DNA of 64,000 bases from Hydrogenophaga sp. IBVHS2 (GCF_002127215.1 NZ_NFUT01000002.1:124001-188000); one strand, 5' to 3'; positions 1 through 9,037 are shown, numbered from the stretch's first letter. The notes: generated by a model from the sequence alone, not told the origin. Numbers and translations are program-made.

Positions 1-192
1 ATGCATGCACCACAGGCACCGTGCCTGCGGCCGCCGCAGTATCGAAACCCCCGAATGCGGGTACCTTGCCGGGTACTGTGAGTTTTTGGTGTCCGCGCAA
101 CACCCTTGGTCGGCGCAAGAAAAAAGCCCCCCGGCCTTGCGACCGGAGGGCTTCAACGAACCTGGGAGAACCGGAATTCCGGTCGGTCAGGA
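1..192. other. Intergenic, no gene seen
   Basis: No convincing coding region is visible. The stretch has two short dyads near its left end (AGGCAC/GTGCCT and CTGCGGC/GCCGCAG, within about positions 13-38). Its right part carries the porin terminator. It probably belongs to the spacer between the porin and a gene outside the window. Confidence 0.5.
120..153 (-). terminator. Rho-independent terminator of the porin gene
   Basis: Read leftward, the sequence forms a GC-rich stem (AAGCCCTCCGG paired with CCGGGGGGCTT) around a short loop, followed by a run of T. It lies about 40 bp past the porin stop codon, the expected place for an intrinsic terminator. Confidence 0.8.
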
Positions 193-1224
193 TCAGAAGG
201 TGTGTGCCACGCCGACGGCGTAGATGTCGCGCTGGCGAGTCTTCACGCCGGCGGCGTTCTCGATATCGCCATTGGTCAGCAGCGCGTACAGGCGGGTGCG
301 CTTAGACAGCGAGTAGGTCACGCCAGCTGAGAAGGCATCACCCTTCTCGAAGGTGCCTGCGGGACGCTTGGCTTTGGAGGTGCTGTAGCCCACCGAGAAG
401 TCCAGTGCGTCGACCGGCACGTTCACACCGACGGTGTAGGTGTCGGCCTTGGTGGGGGTTGCGCCTTTGTTCTTGGCCTGGTTCCAGCCGCCGGAAACGC
501 GGAAGGCGCCAAAGTTGTAGGCAGCAGCCAGGGTGTTGTACTCGATGTTGCTGGCCAGAGCGGTGTTGTCCTTGTTCTCCTGGTAGCCGTAGCCGACGTC
601 CAGGTTGCCGGCCTTGTAGCGCAGGTTGAACGCGGTACGGTCCTGCTTGGTCGGTGCAGCAACTTCGTCGAAGGCGTAGCTGACGCCAGCCGAGAAGCCG
701 CCGAAGGTCGGCGACTCGTAACGGATCTGGTTGCTGGCGCGGTCGCCGTAATCAGCCAGGTTGCCCACGCCAGCGAAGCCGGTGGTGCCCACGATGGTCT
801 CGGTGGAGGCGAAGTTGGTGGAGTCCCACAGGTTGCTGCTGACCATCAGGTCGCGGATGTCGTCGAACGAGGTGTCGTGACGGCCCAGCTTGATGGTGCC
901 GAAGCCGCCGGACAGGCCGACGAAGGCAGCGCGGTCACCCAGGCTGGAGGCGACGGGGCTGTCGACGCCAACGCTGGTCTCGATCGCGAAGATGGCCTTC
1001 AGGCCACCGCCCAGGTCTTCCGTGCCACGGAAGCCCAGGCGGCTGCTGGTCAGGCTGCTGTTGAACAGCTGGGTGTTGCTGGCGGGGCCCACACCGTTGG
1101 TGATGTTGCCGACCTTGCCGGAACCCACCGATGCGTCCAGACGGCCGTAAACGGTGACGGAAGATTGCGCCATGGCGGCGCCGGAAGCGGCCAGAACGGC
1201 CAGAGCAATCAGGCTCTTTTTCAT
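193..1224 (-). CDS. Gram-negative porin, Burkholderiales OmpC/Omp32 type
   Basis: This 343-residue outer-membrane protein should form a trimeric 16-stranded diffusion channel for small solutes. A classic signal peptide (MKKSLIALAVLAASGAAMA, then QSSVTVYG) starts it. The first strand carries the YGRLDASVG signature of betaproteobacterial porins, a PEFGG-like loop region is replaced by GGFGTIKLGRHD, and the last residue is phenylalanine (GVAHTF), the BAM recognition signal. Alternating hydrophobic strands run throughout. Length is normal for the family. It stands alone, with its own terminator and a 220-bp AT-richer leader, so it is probably strongly expressed and regulated. Substrate preference cannot be read from the sequence. 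Confidence 0.93.
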   Translation of the reverse strand: MKKSLIALAVLAASGAAMAQSSVTVYGRLDASVGSGKVGNITNGVGPASNTQLFNSSLTSSRLGFRGTEDLGGGLKAIFAIETSVGVDSPVASSLGDRAAFVGLSGGFGTIKLGRHDTSFDDIRDLMVSSNLWDSTNFASTETIVGTTGFAGVGNLADYGDRASNQIRYESPTFGGFSAGVSYAFDEVAAPTKQDRTAFNLRYKAGNLDVGYGYQENKDNTALASNIEYNTLAAAYNFGAFRVSGGWNQAKNKGATPTKADTYTVGVNVPVDALDFSVGYSTSKAKRPAGTFEKGDAFSAGVTYSLSKRTRLYALLTNGDIENAAGVKTRQRDIYAVGVAHTF

Positions 1225-1448
1225 GAGGATGTGACTCCGTGTGGAATGAGGTCAAGGCCGCGGGGCCTTCGTCTCCTGCACCGTGCAGGGGGACGGGAGT
1301 ATTTTCCCCAATCACGTGGGACATTTTGTCGTTATGGAAAAAATAGCCGGGGTATTCACTGATTTACGACACCCCTCATGCCTCGGGCTTCTTTTCATAT
1401 GTCTGACACATTGGTTCGGCCCCTGAACCCCCGCTCGAAAGCCCATCC
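1225..1448. promoter_or_regulatory. Divergent leader between porin and folB
   Basis: This 224-bp spacer holds the promoters of the leftward porin and rightward folB. Positions about 1310-1410 are clearly AT-richer than the surroundings, with an A-tract (GGAAAAAATAG) and several AT-rich candidate -10 hexamers. A dyad (CCTGC-ACCGT-GCAGG, near 1275-1290) lies in what would be the porin 5' untranslated region. I cannot fix a start site. Confidence 0.4.
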
Positions 1449-1850
1449 ATGAACCGCTGCAGCACCATCGAACTGCGCGACCTGCGCATCAACGCCGACA
1501 TCGGCACCTATGGTCCGCACGACACCGTGCCCGACCACCACTGGCTCGACCTCACGCTGCACATCCGGCCCGATCTGGTGCTGATCGATGCCGACGGCAT
1601 GGAGCGGGTGTTCGATTACGACCCGCTGGTGGTCGAGATCGATCGCCTGGCGGGGGATGGCCAATACGACACCCAGGAGCGCCTCATGACCCGCATCGTG
1701 CAGGCCTGCGCTGCCTACCCGGATGTGCTGGCGCTGGAGATCGGCCTGCGCAAGACGCCGGTGCGCGCCGGCTTGGGGTCGCTCGGCGTGCGCCTACGGC
1801 TGGATGCGGCGGGGCTGGCCGCATGGCGACCCCAGGTGTCCCGTGCCTGA
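1449..1850 (+). CDS. folB: Dihydroneopterin aldolase family protein (FolB)
   Basis: This 133-residue protein belongs to the FolB/FolX family, which converts 7,8-dihydroneopterin to 6-hydroxymethyl-dihydropterin in folate synthesis. The opening (IELRDLRINADIGTYGPHD) matches the family's first strand and the glycine that lines the pterin site. The conserved glutamate and tyrosine region (VFDYDPLVVEI) and the late lysine (GLRKTPVRAGLGSLGV) are also present. Length is slightly above the usual 118-125 residues because of a C-terminal tail. No other folate gene is adjacent, although folC lies in this window. FolX-type epimerase activity is the alternative. Confidence 0.85.
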   Translation: MNRCSTIELRDLRINADIGTYGPHDTVPDHHWLDLTLHIRPDLVLIDADGMERVFDYDPLVVEIDRLAGDGQYDTQERLMTRIVQACAAYPDVLALEIGLRKTPVRAGLGSLGVRLRLDAAGLAAWRPQVSRA

Positions 1851-1860
1851 GGGCGCCGGC

Positions 1861-2079
1861 TCATTTGTAGTGGGCGCGCTGGTCCGAGAAGCGTCGCACC
1901 CGGCGCCGCCAGGCCCGGTAGCTGCCCGGCGCCAGTTCGCGGCGCATCAGCGCCTTCACCTGGTCTTCGTTCAGACCGTGCTGGGCACGGATCTGCTCGA
2001 ACCCCACATGGTCACTCAGAGCCATCTGGATGATCTCGCTGGCAGTGGCGGCATCCAGCGCCAGGTGAACGTCGGCCAA
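1861..2079 (-). CDS. TIGR03643 (DUF2805) family small protein
   Basis: This 72-residue protein matches the small TIGR03643/DUF2805 family of unknown function. The helix ASEIIQMALSDHVGFEQI is followed by the family hallmark VKALMRRELAPGSYRAWRRRV. The start is a TTG codon; the only internal ATG (residue 19) would remove a conserved helix. It begins one base past the stop of the membrane-protein gene, so the two are probably co-transcribed and translationally coupled. The compact, basic C-terminus suggests a nucleic-acid-binding or adaptor role, but that is inference. Confidence 0.75.
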   Translation of the reverse strand: MADVHLALDAATASEIIQMALSDHVGFEQIRAQHGLNEDQVKALMRRELAPGSYRAWRRRVRRFSDQRAHYK

Positions 2080-2080
2080 C

Positions 2081-2473
2081 TCAGACCATCCGTGCCAGCA
2101 CCCAGCCGGCCAGACCGATATGCACCAGCGTGATCAGCACCGATGCGCCATGCAGCCACGCGAAGCGCTTTTTCTGGCCGGCATCGGTGGCGGCATTGAT
2201 GGCCGGCATGAGCAGCTGGCGCGTGGGCACCACCGTGATGGCGATGGCGGCCAGCAGCAGGGCCGACAGGCTGTCGATGCCGGCGCACAAGGCCGCACCC
2301 AGTGCTGCGGTGCCCAGCACGAAGAGGTAGAAGTGCGGAAACGCCGCCCGGATGGTGGCGCGGGCCTGCGGCATGGGCAGCGCGGTGAACAGGAAGGCGG
2401 CAAAGCCGAACGAGTAAAGCGTCATGCCGCCAAACAGCAGCGCGACGACCAGGACAGCGGCGATTTCCAGCAT
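2081..2473 (-). CDS. Small integral membrane protein, DUF4149/TMEM205-like
   Basis: This is a 130-residue inner-membrane protein with four predicted transmembrane helices: AVLVVALLFGGMTLYSFGF, YLFVLGTAALGAAL, LSALLLAAIAITVV and ASVLITLVHIGLAGW. The conserved middle (VPTRQLLMPAINAATDAG) is typical of DUF4149/TMEM205-like proteins found throughout betaproteobacteria. The family function is unknown. I chose the ATG of MLEIAAVL because the longer frame upstream would overlap the preceding gene and add a non-membrane, proline-rich leader. It lies between the DCC-COQ7 gene and the TIGR03643 gene in one leftward unit. Confidence 0.75.
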   Translation of the reverse strand: MLEIAAVLVVALLFGGMTLYSFGFAAFLFTALPMPQARATIRAAFPHFYLFVLGTAALGAALCAGIDSLSALLLAAIAITVVPTRQLLMPAINAATDAGQKKRFAWLHGASVLITLVHIGLAGWVLARMV

Positions 2474-2496
2474 CGGGTTCGGCAAAACGGAGGGGG

Positions 2497-3423
2497 TCAG
2501 ATACGGCGGGCCAGCACCACGGCCGCGGCCGATCCGCTGCCCACCACACGGCACCACAGCCGCAGTGGCCAGGATGGCGCGCCCGCCAGAGCGGCGGCTT
2601 CATCCCGGTGGTGGCATTCGTCGGCCTGGCACTGGATCAGCAGGGGCAGCAGGCCATCCGGCCCGCCGTGTGCGCGGATGTGGTCGATCTGCTGCTGGTA
2701 ATGCCGGTCGACGAAGGTCTCCACCGCGGCGATGGTGGCGTACACCGCACGCCGTCCGGCCAGCGCCGGCAGAGCGCCGGTGAGCCAGCCCGCCAGCCGC
2801 CAGGGGCCCAGCAGGCGGCTGCGCTGCGCAGGCGGCAGCCAGGTCTCGATCAGGCGCAGGTGCTCGGATTCGGTGGCGCCATGCGCCTGGGCGAAGGCCA
2901 GCAGTTCGGCATCACCGCGCCGTCGGGCGACGGCGGCGATGCCCCGGTAGATCTCCACCGCGCCGGTCTCGCCCGCATGGTCGGAGCGCAGTTCGCGCAC
3001 CAGATACGTTGACCATCCCGGACCGGACGCCTCGGCCGCCGGCTCCAGCCGCCGGGCCAGGGACTGCATGGCAGGGCGCACACGCAGGAAGCCGTTGTAC
3101 GAACGCTCCATCAGCCACAGCATGCCGGGCAGACGCGAGAGCCGGGCCAGCCAGCGCCAGCCCGGCAGGCGGGCCCACATGGCCACAAAGGCAGCCGCTC
3201 CATCCAGCCGCGATCCATCGGCCTTCTGCACATGGAAGCGCGCCAGCAGGCGTTGTTGCTCGGCTTGCAGCGCTGGGTCGGTGGTCTGGCTGATGTCGAC
3301 GAAGCAGAGTCCCGCTCCTCCGCTGCGCTGGGCCAGACCTTGCGCGTGTGCGATCTCGCGCCGGCACAGCGGACAGGCGCCGTCGTAGAGCACGGTCAGG
3401 GAGTCGTCGGGAGGGGCGGGCAT
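2497..3423 (-). CDS. coq7: DCC (DUF393) thiol-disulfide domain fused to COQ7 demethoxyubiquinone hydroxylase
   Basis: This 308-residue protein joins two domains. Residues about 8-125 are a DCC/DUF393 domain with its signature DGACPLC, the CxxC of a thioredoxin-like redox site. Residues about 140-308 are COQ7, the di-iron enzyme of the penultimate hydroxylation in ubiquinone synthesis. All iron ligands are visible in order: GAVEIYRG, ESEH, VETFVDRHY and ADECHH. COQ7 alone is about 170-215 residues, so the N-terminal part is an added domain. The start is the ATG of MPAPPDDS; the longer frame upstream runs through tRNA-Thr. A role in ubiquinone synthesis at the inner membrane is well supported; the partner domain's role is not known. 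Confidence 0.85.
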   Translation of the reverse strand: MPAPPDDSLTVLYDGACPLCRREIAHAQGLAQRSGGAGLCFVDISQTTDPALQAEQQRLLARFHVQKADGSRLDGAAAFVAMWARLPGWRWLARLSRLPGMLWLMERSYNGFLRVRPAMQSLARRLEPAAEASGPGWSTYLVRELRSDHAGETGAVEIYRGIAAVARRRGDAELLAFAQAHGATESEHLRLIETWLPPAQRSRLLGPWRLAGWLTGALPALAGRRAVYATIAAVETFVDRHYQQQIDHIRAHGGPDGLLPLLIQCQADECHHRDEAAALAGAPSWPLRLWCRVVGSGSAAAVVLARRI

Positions 3424-3469
3424 GGGGGGCCATCCTAGTCGCCGCTGCCATGGCCGGCCGTAGGCCCGC

Positions 3470-3502
3470 AAAAAACCCCGCCAACCCAGAAGGGCGCGGG
3501 GT
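3470..3502 (-). terminator. Rho-independent terminator after tRNA-Thr
   Basis: A stem ACCCCGC/GCGGGGT with a loop of about 13 nt is followed, reading leftward, by a run of six T. It lies immediately past the 3' end of tRNA-Thr and before the COQ7 fusion gene, so it should separate the tRNA transcript from that gene. Confidence 0.75.
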
Positions 3503-3510
3503 CTTGAAGG

Positions 3511-3586
3511 TGGTGCCGGAAAGAGGAATCGAACCCCCGACCTTCTCATTACGAATGAGCTGCTCTACCGACTGAGCTATTCCGGC
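3511..3586 (-). tRNA. tRNA-Thr (anticodon CGT)
   Basis: The 76-nt cloverleaf folds fully. The acceptor stem is GCCGGAA/TTCCGGC, the D arm is GCTC/GAGC, the anticodon loop is TTCGTAA giving anticodon CGT, and the T loop is TTCGATT. The CCA end is encoded. It reads the ACG threonine codon. Confidence 0.97.
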
Positions 3587-3631
3587 ACAGCCCGAGATTA
3601 TAGCCAGCCACCCCGCCGGGGCGGGGCTGGC

Positions 3632-4639
3632 TCAGCGTTCCAGGTGGTAGGCGGTGACGCGCTCGACCTCGTTGCGCGAGCCCAGGATCACGCTCACGCG
3701 TTCGTGCAGCTTGGAGGGGACGATGTCCAGGATGCGCTGGCGGCCGTTGGTGGCGGCACCACCGGCCTGTTCCACCAGCCATCCCATGGGGTTGGCCTCA
3801 TACATCAGGCGCAGCTTGCCGGCCTTCTCGGGTTCGCGCTTGTCCCAGGGGTACATGAAGATGCCGCCCCGGGTGAGGATGCGGTGCACGTCGGCCACCA
3901 TGCTGGCGATCCAGCGCATGTTGAAGTCCTTGCCGCGCGGGCCTTCCTTGCCGGCCAGGCATTCGTCCACATAGCGCTTCACCGGGGCATCCCAGTGGCG
4001 CATGTTGCTCATGTTGATGGCGAACTCCTTGGTGTCGGGCGGGATCTGCACGTTCTCGCGGGTGAGCACGAAGGAGCCCTGTTCGCGGTCGAGCGTGAAC
4101 ATGGCCACGCCGTCGCCTACGGTGAGCACCAGGGTGGTCTGGGGGCCGTACACGCAATAGCCGGCCGCCACCTGCTGTGCGCCGGGTTGCAGGAAATCCT
4201 GCTCGCTCACGCCGGCGGTGCCGTCGGGCTTTTTCAGCACGCTGAAGATGGTGCCGATGCTGACGTTCACGTCGATGTTGCTGGAGCCATCGAGCGGATC
4301 GAACAGCAGCAGGTATTCGCCCTGCGGGTAGCGGTTCGGCACCAGGTAGATGCCTTCCATTTCCTCGCTGGCCATGGCGGCCAGGTGACCGCCCCATTCG
4401 TTGGCCTCGATCAGCACCTCGTTGGCGATGATGTCGAGCTGCTTCTGCACCTCGCCCTGCACGTTCTCGGAGTCGGCCGAGCCGAGCACGCCGCCCAGGT
4501 CGCCCTTGTTGACCGCCTGGCTGATGGTCTTGCAGGCACGGGCCACCACCTCCAGCAGCAGGCGCAGCTCGGCGGGGATCTTGCCGTCGACGCGTTGCTG
4601 CTCGACCAGGTAGCGGGTGAGGGAAATCTTCTTGCTCAT
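3632..4639 (-). CDS. fbp: Fructose-1,6-bisphosphatase class I
   Basis: This 335-residue cytosolic enzyme hydrolyses fructose-1,6-bisphosphate to fructose-6-phosphate in gluconeogenesis and the Calvin-type pentose route. It opens with [13 protein letters not shown], as in class I enzymes. The metal site is plain: [20 protein letters not shown] followed by [15 protein letters not shown] contains the DPLDGSSN signature. A later catalytic block ([16 protein letters not shown], then GGIFMYPWD) is also conserved. Length is typical. The ATG at 4637-4639 gives the normal N-terminus; the frame stays open upstream only as a shadow of pepN. It follows pepN by 11 bp and is probably co-transcribed with it. 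Confidence 0.97.
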   Translation of the reverse strand: MSKKISLTRYLVEQQRVDGKIPAELRLLLEVVARACKTISQAVNKGDLGGVLGSADSENVQGEVQKQLDIIANEVLIEANEWGGHLAAMASEEMEGIYLVPNRYPQGEYLLLFDPLDGSSNIDVNVSIGTIFSVLKKPDGTAGVSEQDFLQPGAQQVAAGYCVYGPQTTLVLTVGDGVAMFTLDREQGSFVLTRENVQIPPDTKEFAINMSNMRHWDAPVKRYVDECLAGKEGPRGKDFNMRWIASMVADVHRILTRGGIFMYPWDKREPEKAGKLRLMYEANPMGWLVEQAGGAATNGRQRILDIVPSKLHERVSVILGSRNEVERVTAYHLER

Positions 4640-4650
4640 GGGGTGGGCTT

Positions 4651-7323
4651 TCAGTCGGCCAGGGCGCGGGTGACCACCTCGCGCACATCGTTGCTGAGTT
4701 CGGTCTGGGCGGCCACGCGGGCAATCGCCTCGCGGGCCGCGCTGCGGTAGGGCTCGGCCAGCTTTTTCCAGCGGTCCAGGGCGCGGGCCAGGCGCGCGGC
4801 CACCTGGGGGTTGAAGCGGTCGATCTCGATCACGCGGTCGCTCCAGAACACGTAGCCGGCGGCGTCGGTGCGGTGGAAGGCGCCCGGGTTGGCGCTGCAG
4901 TAGCTGAAGATCACGCTGCGCGCCCGGTTGGGGTTGCGCAGCGAGAAGTCCGGATGGTTGAGCAGCTGCCGCACCGCCGGCAGGATGTTGCCGCCCCGGT
5001 CGGGCGCGCCGGCCTGCAGCGCGAACCATTTGTCCAGCACCAGGGCTTCGTGACGGAACAGGGTGTGGAAGCGGGTGAGCGCCTCGCGGGCCAGCGCATG
5101 GTCGCTGATGACCAGGGCCGAGAGCGCGTTGAAGCGGTCGGTCATGTTGCCGGCATCCTTGAAGCGCTGGTACGCCTTGCCAGGCCACACCGCATCGCCG
5201 CTGGCGCGGGCACCCAGGCACAGCATGGTCAGGGCCAGGCCGCACAGGGCACGGCGGCCGGCGCTGCGCGGGTCCGGGCGGTAACCGCCGCTGTCGCTGT
5301 GGGTGTCCAGGGCCCAGGCCCAGTCGTCGTGCAGGGCGGTGGCCAGCTGCTGGCGCATGGCCTCGCGCACGGCGTGCACCCGCTGCGGGTCGACCACCTC
5401 GAGCTGCTCCGAGATGTAGGTCTCGCTCGGGAAGGTCAGCACCAGTTCCTTGAAGGCGGCATCCAGCGTGTCGTGGCGCAACACGGCGCGCAGCGCGTCG
5501 ATGACCGCACGGTCCAGCGGCATCGGGTTGACCGGGCCGGGTGTGGCGATGGCAGCCAGCGCGCGGCGCAGCACCAGGCGCTGACCGGCTTCCCAGCGGT
5601 TGAACGGATCGCTGTCGTGGGCCAGCAGGGCCAGCAGCTGGGCGTCGGTGTAGTCGTGCTCCAGCACCACCGGGGCCGAGAAGCCGCGCAGCAGCGAGGG
5701 CACCGGCTCGGCGCTCAGGCCGTCGATGCGCAGGCTCTGCTCCGCCTCGGTCAGCACGAACAGGCGCTGCTCGGCCGACAGCGGCAGGTCGCGGCCATCG
5801 GCATCCAGCAGCCCGATGGCCACCGGGATCACGAACGGCTGCTTGAGGGCGGCGCCCGGTGTGGGCGGGCACGACTGCGCAAAGTGCAGCGTGCAGCTGC
5901 CCTCGGCGGCATTCCACTCGGTGCGCACCTTCACGCGCGGCGTGCCGGCCTGGCTGTACCAGCGCTTGAACTGGGACAGCAGACGGGCCAGGGTGCTGTC
6001 GGGGTTGGCGTCGGCAATGGCCTGGGCGAAATCGTCGCAGGTCACGGCCTGGCCGTCGTGGCGCTCGAAGTAGAGCTTCATCCCCTTGGCGAAGCCGTCG
6101 CGCCCGACGAGGGTCTGCATCATGCGCACGACCTCGGCACCCTTCTCGTAGACGGTGACCGTGTAGAAGTTGTTGATCTCCACATACTGGTCGGGCCGCA
6201 CCGGATGCGCCATGGGCCCCGCGTCTTCCGGGAACTGCGCGGTGCGCAGCACCCGCACGTCCTCGATGCGCTTGACCGCGCGCGCCGACGGGTCGGCGCA
6301 CAGGTCCATGCTGAATTCCTGGTCGCGGAAGACGGTCAGGCCTTCCTTGAGCGAGAGCTGGAACCAGTCGCGGCAGGTCACGCGGTTGCCGGTCCAGTTG
6401 TGGAAGTACTCGTGGCCCACCACCGATTCGATGTTCGCGAAGTCGGTGTCGGTGGCGGTGGCGCTGTTGGCCAGAACGTACTTCGTGTTGAAGATGTTCA
6501 GGCCCTTGTTCTCCATGGCACCCATGTTGAAGTCGGCGGTGGCCACGATCATGAAGCGCTCCAGATCGAGCGGCAGGCCGAAGCGGGCTTCGTCCCAGGC
6601 CACGCTGGCCATGAGGGAGTTCATGGCGTGCTCGGTCTTGTCTATGTCGCCGGGGCGCACGAACACCTGCAGCAGGTGCTCGGTGCCGCTGCGCGAGACG
6701 ATGCGCTGCTCGCGCGCCACCAGGTTGCCCGCCACCAGCGCGAACAGGTAGCAGGGCTTGCGGTGCGGGTCGACCCACTTGGCGAAGTGACGGCCGTCCT
6801 CCAGATCGCCGCTGTCCACCAGGTTGCCGTTGGACAGCAGCACCGGGTAACGGGTCTTGTCGGCGCGCAGCGTGACGCTGTAGCTGGCCATCACGTCGGG
6901 ACGGTCCAGGAAGTAGGTGATGCGGCGAAAGCCCTCGGCCTCGCACTGGGTGAAGAAGGTGCCCTGGCTCACGTACAGGCCCATGAGCTGGGTGTTCTTG
7001 TCGGGCGCGCAGGTGGTGAAGATCTCCAGGTCGAACGGCGCCTCGCCTTCGGGCAGGTTGTCCAGCACCAGCTGGCCGTTGTCCATGCGGAAGGAGCAGC
7101 CGGCGCCGTTGACCAGCACCCGCGCCAGGTTCAGGTCTTCACCGTCCAGCCGTAGCGGCTGGGCGGCCACGGCGGTGTTGCGGCGCAGGCGCATGCGGTT
7201 GAGCACGCGCGTCTTGGCGGGGTCGAGGTCGAAGCTCAGGTCGACGGTGTCGATCCAGTACGCCGGGGGGCAGTAGTCTTCGCGCCGCACCAGGGTGCTG
7301 GGGCCTTCACGGAGGGACATCAT
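4651..7323 (-). CDS. pepN: Aminopeptidase N (M1 family, ePepN type)
   Basis: This roughly 890-residue zinc aminopeptidase removes N-terminal residues from peptides in the cytoplasm. The substrate-binding GAMENKG motif and the zinc site [11 protein letters not shown], with its distal glutamate in [11 protein letters not shown], are intact. The C-terminal superhelical domain typical of ePepN fills the rest. Two adjacent ATG codons (7321-7323, 7318-7320) can start it; an AAGGGG ribosome site 7 nt upstream favours the first. That site lies inside the end of prfB, so the two genes nearly abut and are probably coupled. Length matches E. coli PepN (870 residues). Confidence 0.97.
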   Translation of the reverse strand: MMSLREGPSTLVRREDYCPPAYWIDTVDLSFDLDPAKTRVLNRMRLRRNTAVAAQPLRLDGEDLNLARVLVNGAGCSFRMDNGQLVLDNLPEGEAPFDLEIFTTCAPDKNTQLMGLYVSQGTFFTQCEAEGFRRITYFLDRPDVMASYSVTLRADKTRYPVLLSNGNLVDSGDLEDGRHFAKWVDPHRKPCYLFALVAGNLVAREQRIVSRSGTEHLLQVFVRPGDIDKTEHAMNSLMASVAWDEARFGLPLDLERFMIVATADFNMGAMENKGLNIFNTKYVLANSATATDTDFANIESVVGHEYFHNWTGNRVTCRDWFQLSLKEGLTVFRDQEFSMDLCADPSARAVKRIEDVRVLRTAQFPEDAGPMAHPVRPDQYVEINNFYTVTVYEKGAEVVRMMQTLVGRDGFAKGMKLYFERHDGQAVTCDDFAQAIADANPDSTLARLLSQFKRWYSQAGTPRVKVRTEWNAAEGSCTLHFAQSCPPTPGAALKQPFVIPVAIGLLDADGRDLPLSAEQRLFVLTEAEQSLRIDGLSAEPVPSLLRGFSAPVVLEHDYTDAQLLALLAHDSDPFNRWEAGQRLVLRRALAAIATPGPVNPMPLDRAVIDALRAVLRHDTLDAAFKELVLTFPSETYISEQLEVVDPQRVHAVREAMRQQLATALHDDWAWALDTHSDSGGYRPDPRSAGRRALCGLALTMLCLGARASGDAVWPGKAYQRFKDAGNMTDRFNALSALVISDHALAREALTRFHTLFRHEALVLDKWFALQAGAPDRGGNILPAVRQLLNHPDFSLRNPNRARSVIFSYCSANPGAFHRTDAAGYVFWSDRVIEIDRFNPQVAARLARALDRWKKLAEPYRSAAREAIARVAAQTELSNDVREVVTRALAD

Positions 7324-7325
7324 GT

Positions 7326-8430
7326 TCAAACCCCTTGCTTGAGGGAGGCTTCAATGAAGGGATCGAGATCGCCGTCCAGCACCTTCTGGGTGTTGGAGAT
7401 CTCGACGTTGGTGCGCAGGTCCTTGATGCGGCTCTGGTCGAGCACGTAGGAGCGGATCTGGTGACCCCAGCCCACATCGGTCTTGGTGTCTTCCAGCTTC
7501 TGCTGCTCTTCCATGCGCTTGCGCATCTCGAAGTCGTACAGGCGCGAGCGCAGGCGCTGCCAGGCCACGTCGCGGTTGCTGTGCTGGCTGCGGCCGTCCT
7601 GGCACTGCACCACGATGCCGGTGGGGATGTGCGTGAGGCGCACGGCCGAGTCGGTCTTGTTGATGTGCTGGCCGCCCGCGCCGCTGGCGCGGAAGGTGTC
7701 GGTGCGCACATCTGACGGGTTGATGTCGATCTCGATGGTGTCGTCGATTTCCGGGTAGACGAAGACGCTGGCAAAGCTGGTGTGGCGACCGCCCGAGGAG
7801 TCGAAGGGCGACTTGCGCACCAGGCGGTGCACGCCGGTTTCGGTGCGCAGCAGGCCGAAGGCGTAGTCCCCCTCGATCTTGATCGATGCGCTCTTGATGC
7901 CGGCGGTGTCGCCCGGGGTTTCTTCTTCCACCGTGGCCTTGAAGCCCTTGCGCTCGGCGTACTTGAGGTACTGGCGCAGCAGCATGCTGGCCCAGTCGCA
8001 GGCCTCGGTGCCGCCGGCGCCGGCCTGGATGTCCACGAAGCAGTTCAGCGGATCGGCCGGGTTGTTGAACATGCGGCGGAACTCGAGCTTCTCGACATCG
8101 GCCTTGAGGTTGGCGGATTCGGCCTCGATGGTCTCCAGGCCGGCGTCGTCGCCGTCGGCGGCCGACATCTCGAACAGTTCGAGGTTGTCGGCCAGTTCGC
8201 CGGTGAGGCGGTCGAGCACCACCACCACGTCCTCGAGCGATTTCTTTTCCTTGCCCAGTTCCTGGGCGCGCTTGGGGTTGTCCCAGACGGTGGGGTCTTC
8301 CAGCGCGCTGGAGACCTCCGAGAGCTTCAGGGCCTTGGCATCGTAGTCAAAGATACCTCCGGAGCTCGACGACCCGGGCGGACAGGTCTTCGAGTTGGCT
8401 TCGGATGGCGTTGCTGCGTTCGGCTTCCAT
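7326..8430 (-). CDS. prfB: Peptide chain release factor 2, with programmed +1 frameshift
   Basis: RF2 terminates translation at UGA and UAA. The first 27 codons ([13 protein letters not shown]... to RRYL) end at an in-frame UGA; a +1 shift at CTT TGA C (8346-8352) continues into [11 protein letters not shown] and gives a normal 367-residue protein. A Shine-Dalgarno-like GGAGG lies just before the slip site, the classic autoregulatory arrangement. The UGA-recognition motif SPF ([11 protein letters not shown]) and the catalytic GGQ ([12 protein letters not shown]) are intact. Without the frameshift the frame would start at 8228 and lack domain 1. It lies directly upstream of pepN. Confidence 0.97.
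8346..8365 (-). promoter_or_regulatory. prfB +1 programmed frameshift site
   Basis: Reading leftward, CTCCGGAGGTATCTTTGAC combines an internal Shine-Dalgarno-like GGAGG, the slippery CTT codon, the UGA stop and a following C. These are the elements of the conserved RF2 autoregulation site: when RF2 is scarce the ribosome slips +1 and more RF2 is made. Confidence 0.95.
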
Positions 8431-8503
8431 GGCGTTGTTCCTGCGGTGTTCTGGGTAAAGACGGGATTTTCTCACGCCCCCGCCACCCGGCGCAGGCCGA
8501 CGC

Positions 8504-9037
8504 TCAGAACCGCCAGGTCCCGCCGACCATGATGGCGGCCGTGCCGAGCAGCTGCACCTGCAGGGCGGCCTGATCGGTCAGGCGCCAGCTCACCGACGGG
8601 ATGACCGCCGGCGAGAAACCGCCCACGTTCAGGGGCACCTTGTCCTTGTAGCGACCCACATAGCCGTAAATGATGCCAGCGGTCACTCCCACGCTGAGCT
8701 GCGGCACCGAGGGCAGCAGGCCGGCCCATTCCTTGCCCACGAAGGCGTAGGCGGATGGCTGGCCGAAGGAGTTGTTGAACAGGCTGAATCCGCAGAAGCG
8801 GCCATTCTCCAGCCGGCGGCTCAGGCTCAGCGCATGCACCGTGCGGTGCTCGGGCGAGTAGGTCCAGTGGTGGGTGTAAGGCGAATAGAACAGCTCGTAC
8901 TTCGGCCGGGTCGGCTCGGCGTCGTCGCCCAGACCGGGGCAGAGGGTGTCGGTCGGTCCGGCGTGGGCCAGGCTGGCGGCGGACAGCGCGGCCAGGACCA
9001 GGAAGGCGCGAAGGGTGGGGCGGCAGGGGATGGACAT
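8504..9037 (-). CDS. Small outer-membrane beta-barrel protein, PagP-like
   Basis: This 177-residue secreted protein has a signal peptide (FLVLAALSAASLAHA) and a series of short amphipathic strands with aromatic girdles (YELFYSPYTHHWTYS, FCGFSLFNNSFGQPSAYAF). It ends in phenylalanine (MVGGTWRF), as outer-membrane barrels do. The NSFGQPS...YGY...VPLNVGGFSP...IPSVSW pattern is shared with a betaproteobacterial family resembling the lipid A palmitoyltransferase PagP in size and strand layout. Similar genes are sometimes mislabelled as transporter components. It has no obvious operon partner. The barrel call is fairly sure; enzyme activity is only a suggestion. Confidence 0.6.
   Translation of the reverse strand: MSIPCRPTLRAFLVLAALSAASLAHAGPTDTLCPGLGDDAEPTRPKYELFYSPYTHHWTYSPEHRTVHALSLSRRLENGRFCGFSLFNNSFGQPSAYAFVGKEWAGLLPSVPQLSVGVTAGIIYGYVGRYKDKVPLNVGGFSPAVIPSVSWRLTDQAALQVQLLGTAAIMVGGTWRF

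Noticed and set aside
3424-3549. N-terminal extension of the COQ7 fusion through tRNA-Thr
   Set aside because: The extra residues (SGVRFLFPAPPS) are a translation of the tRNA and terminator, a common annotation artefact; the ATG at 3423 begins the DCC domain.
4640-6946. Upstream extension of fbp through pepN
   Set aside because: The frame of fbp is open upstream only by chance; the region is the pepN coding sequence on the same strand in another frame, and the true N-terminus is at 4639.
4873-7155. Long rightward open frame opposite pepN
   Set aside because: Low-complexity antisense reading frame of pepN; the other strand has the GAMEN and HExxH motifs.
7326-8228. prfB as a truncated gene starting at 8228
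   Set aside because: The upstream 27 codons and the slip site restore the complete RF2 length, so the gene is intact.
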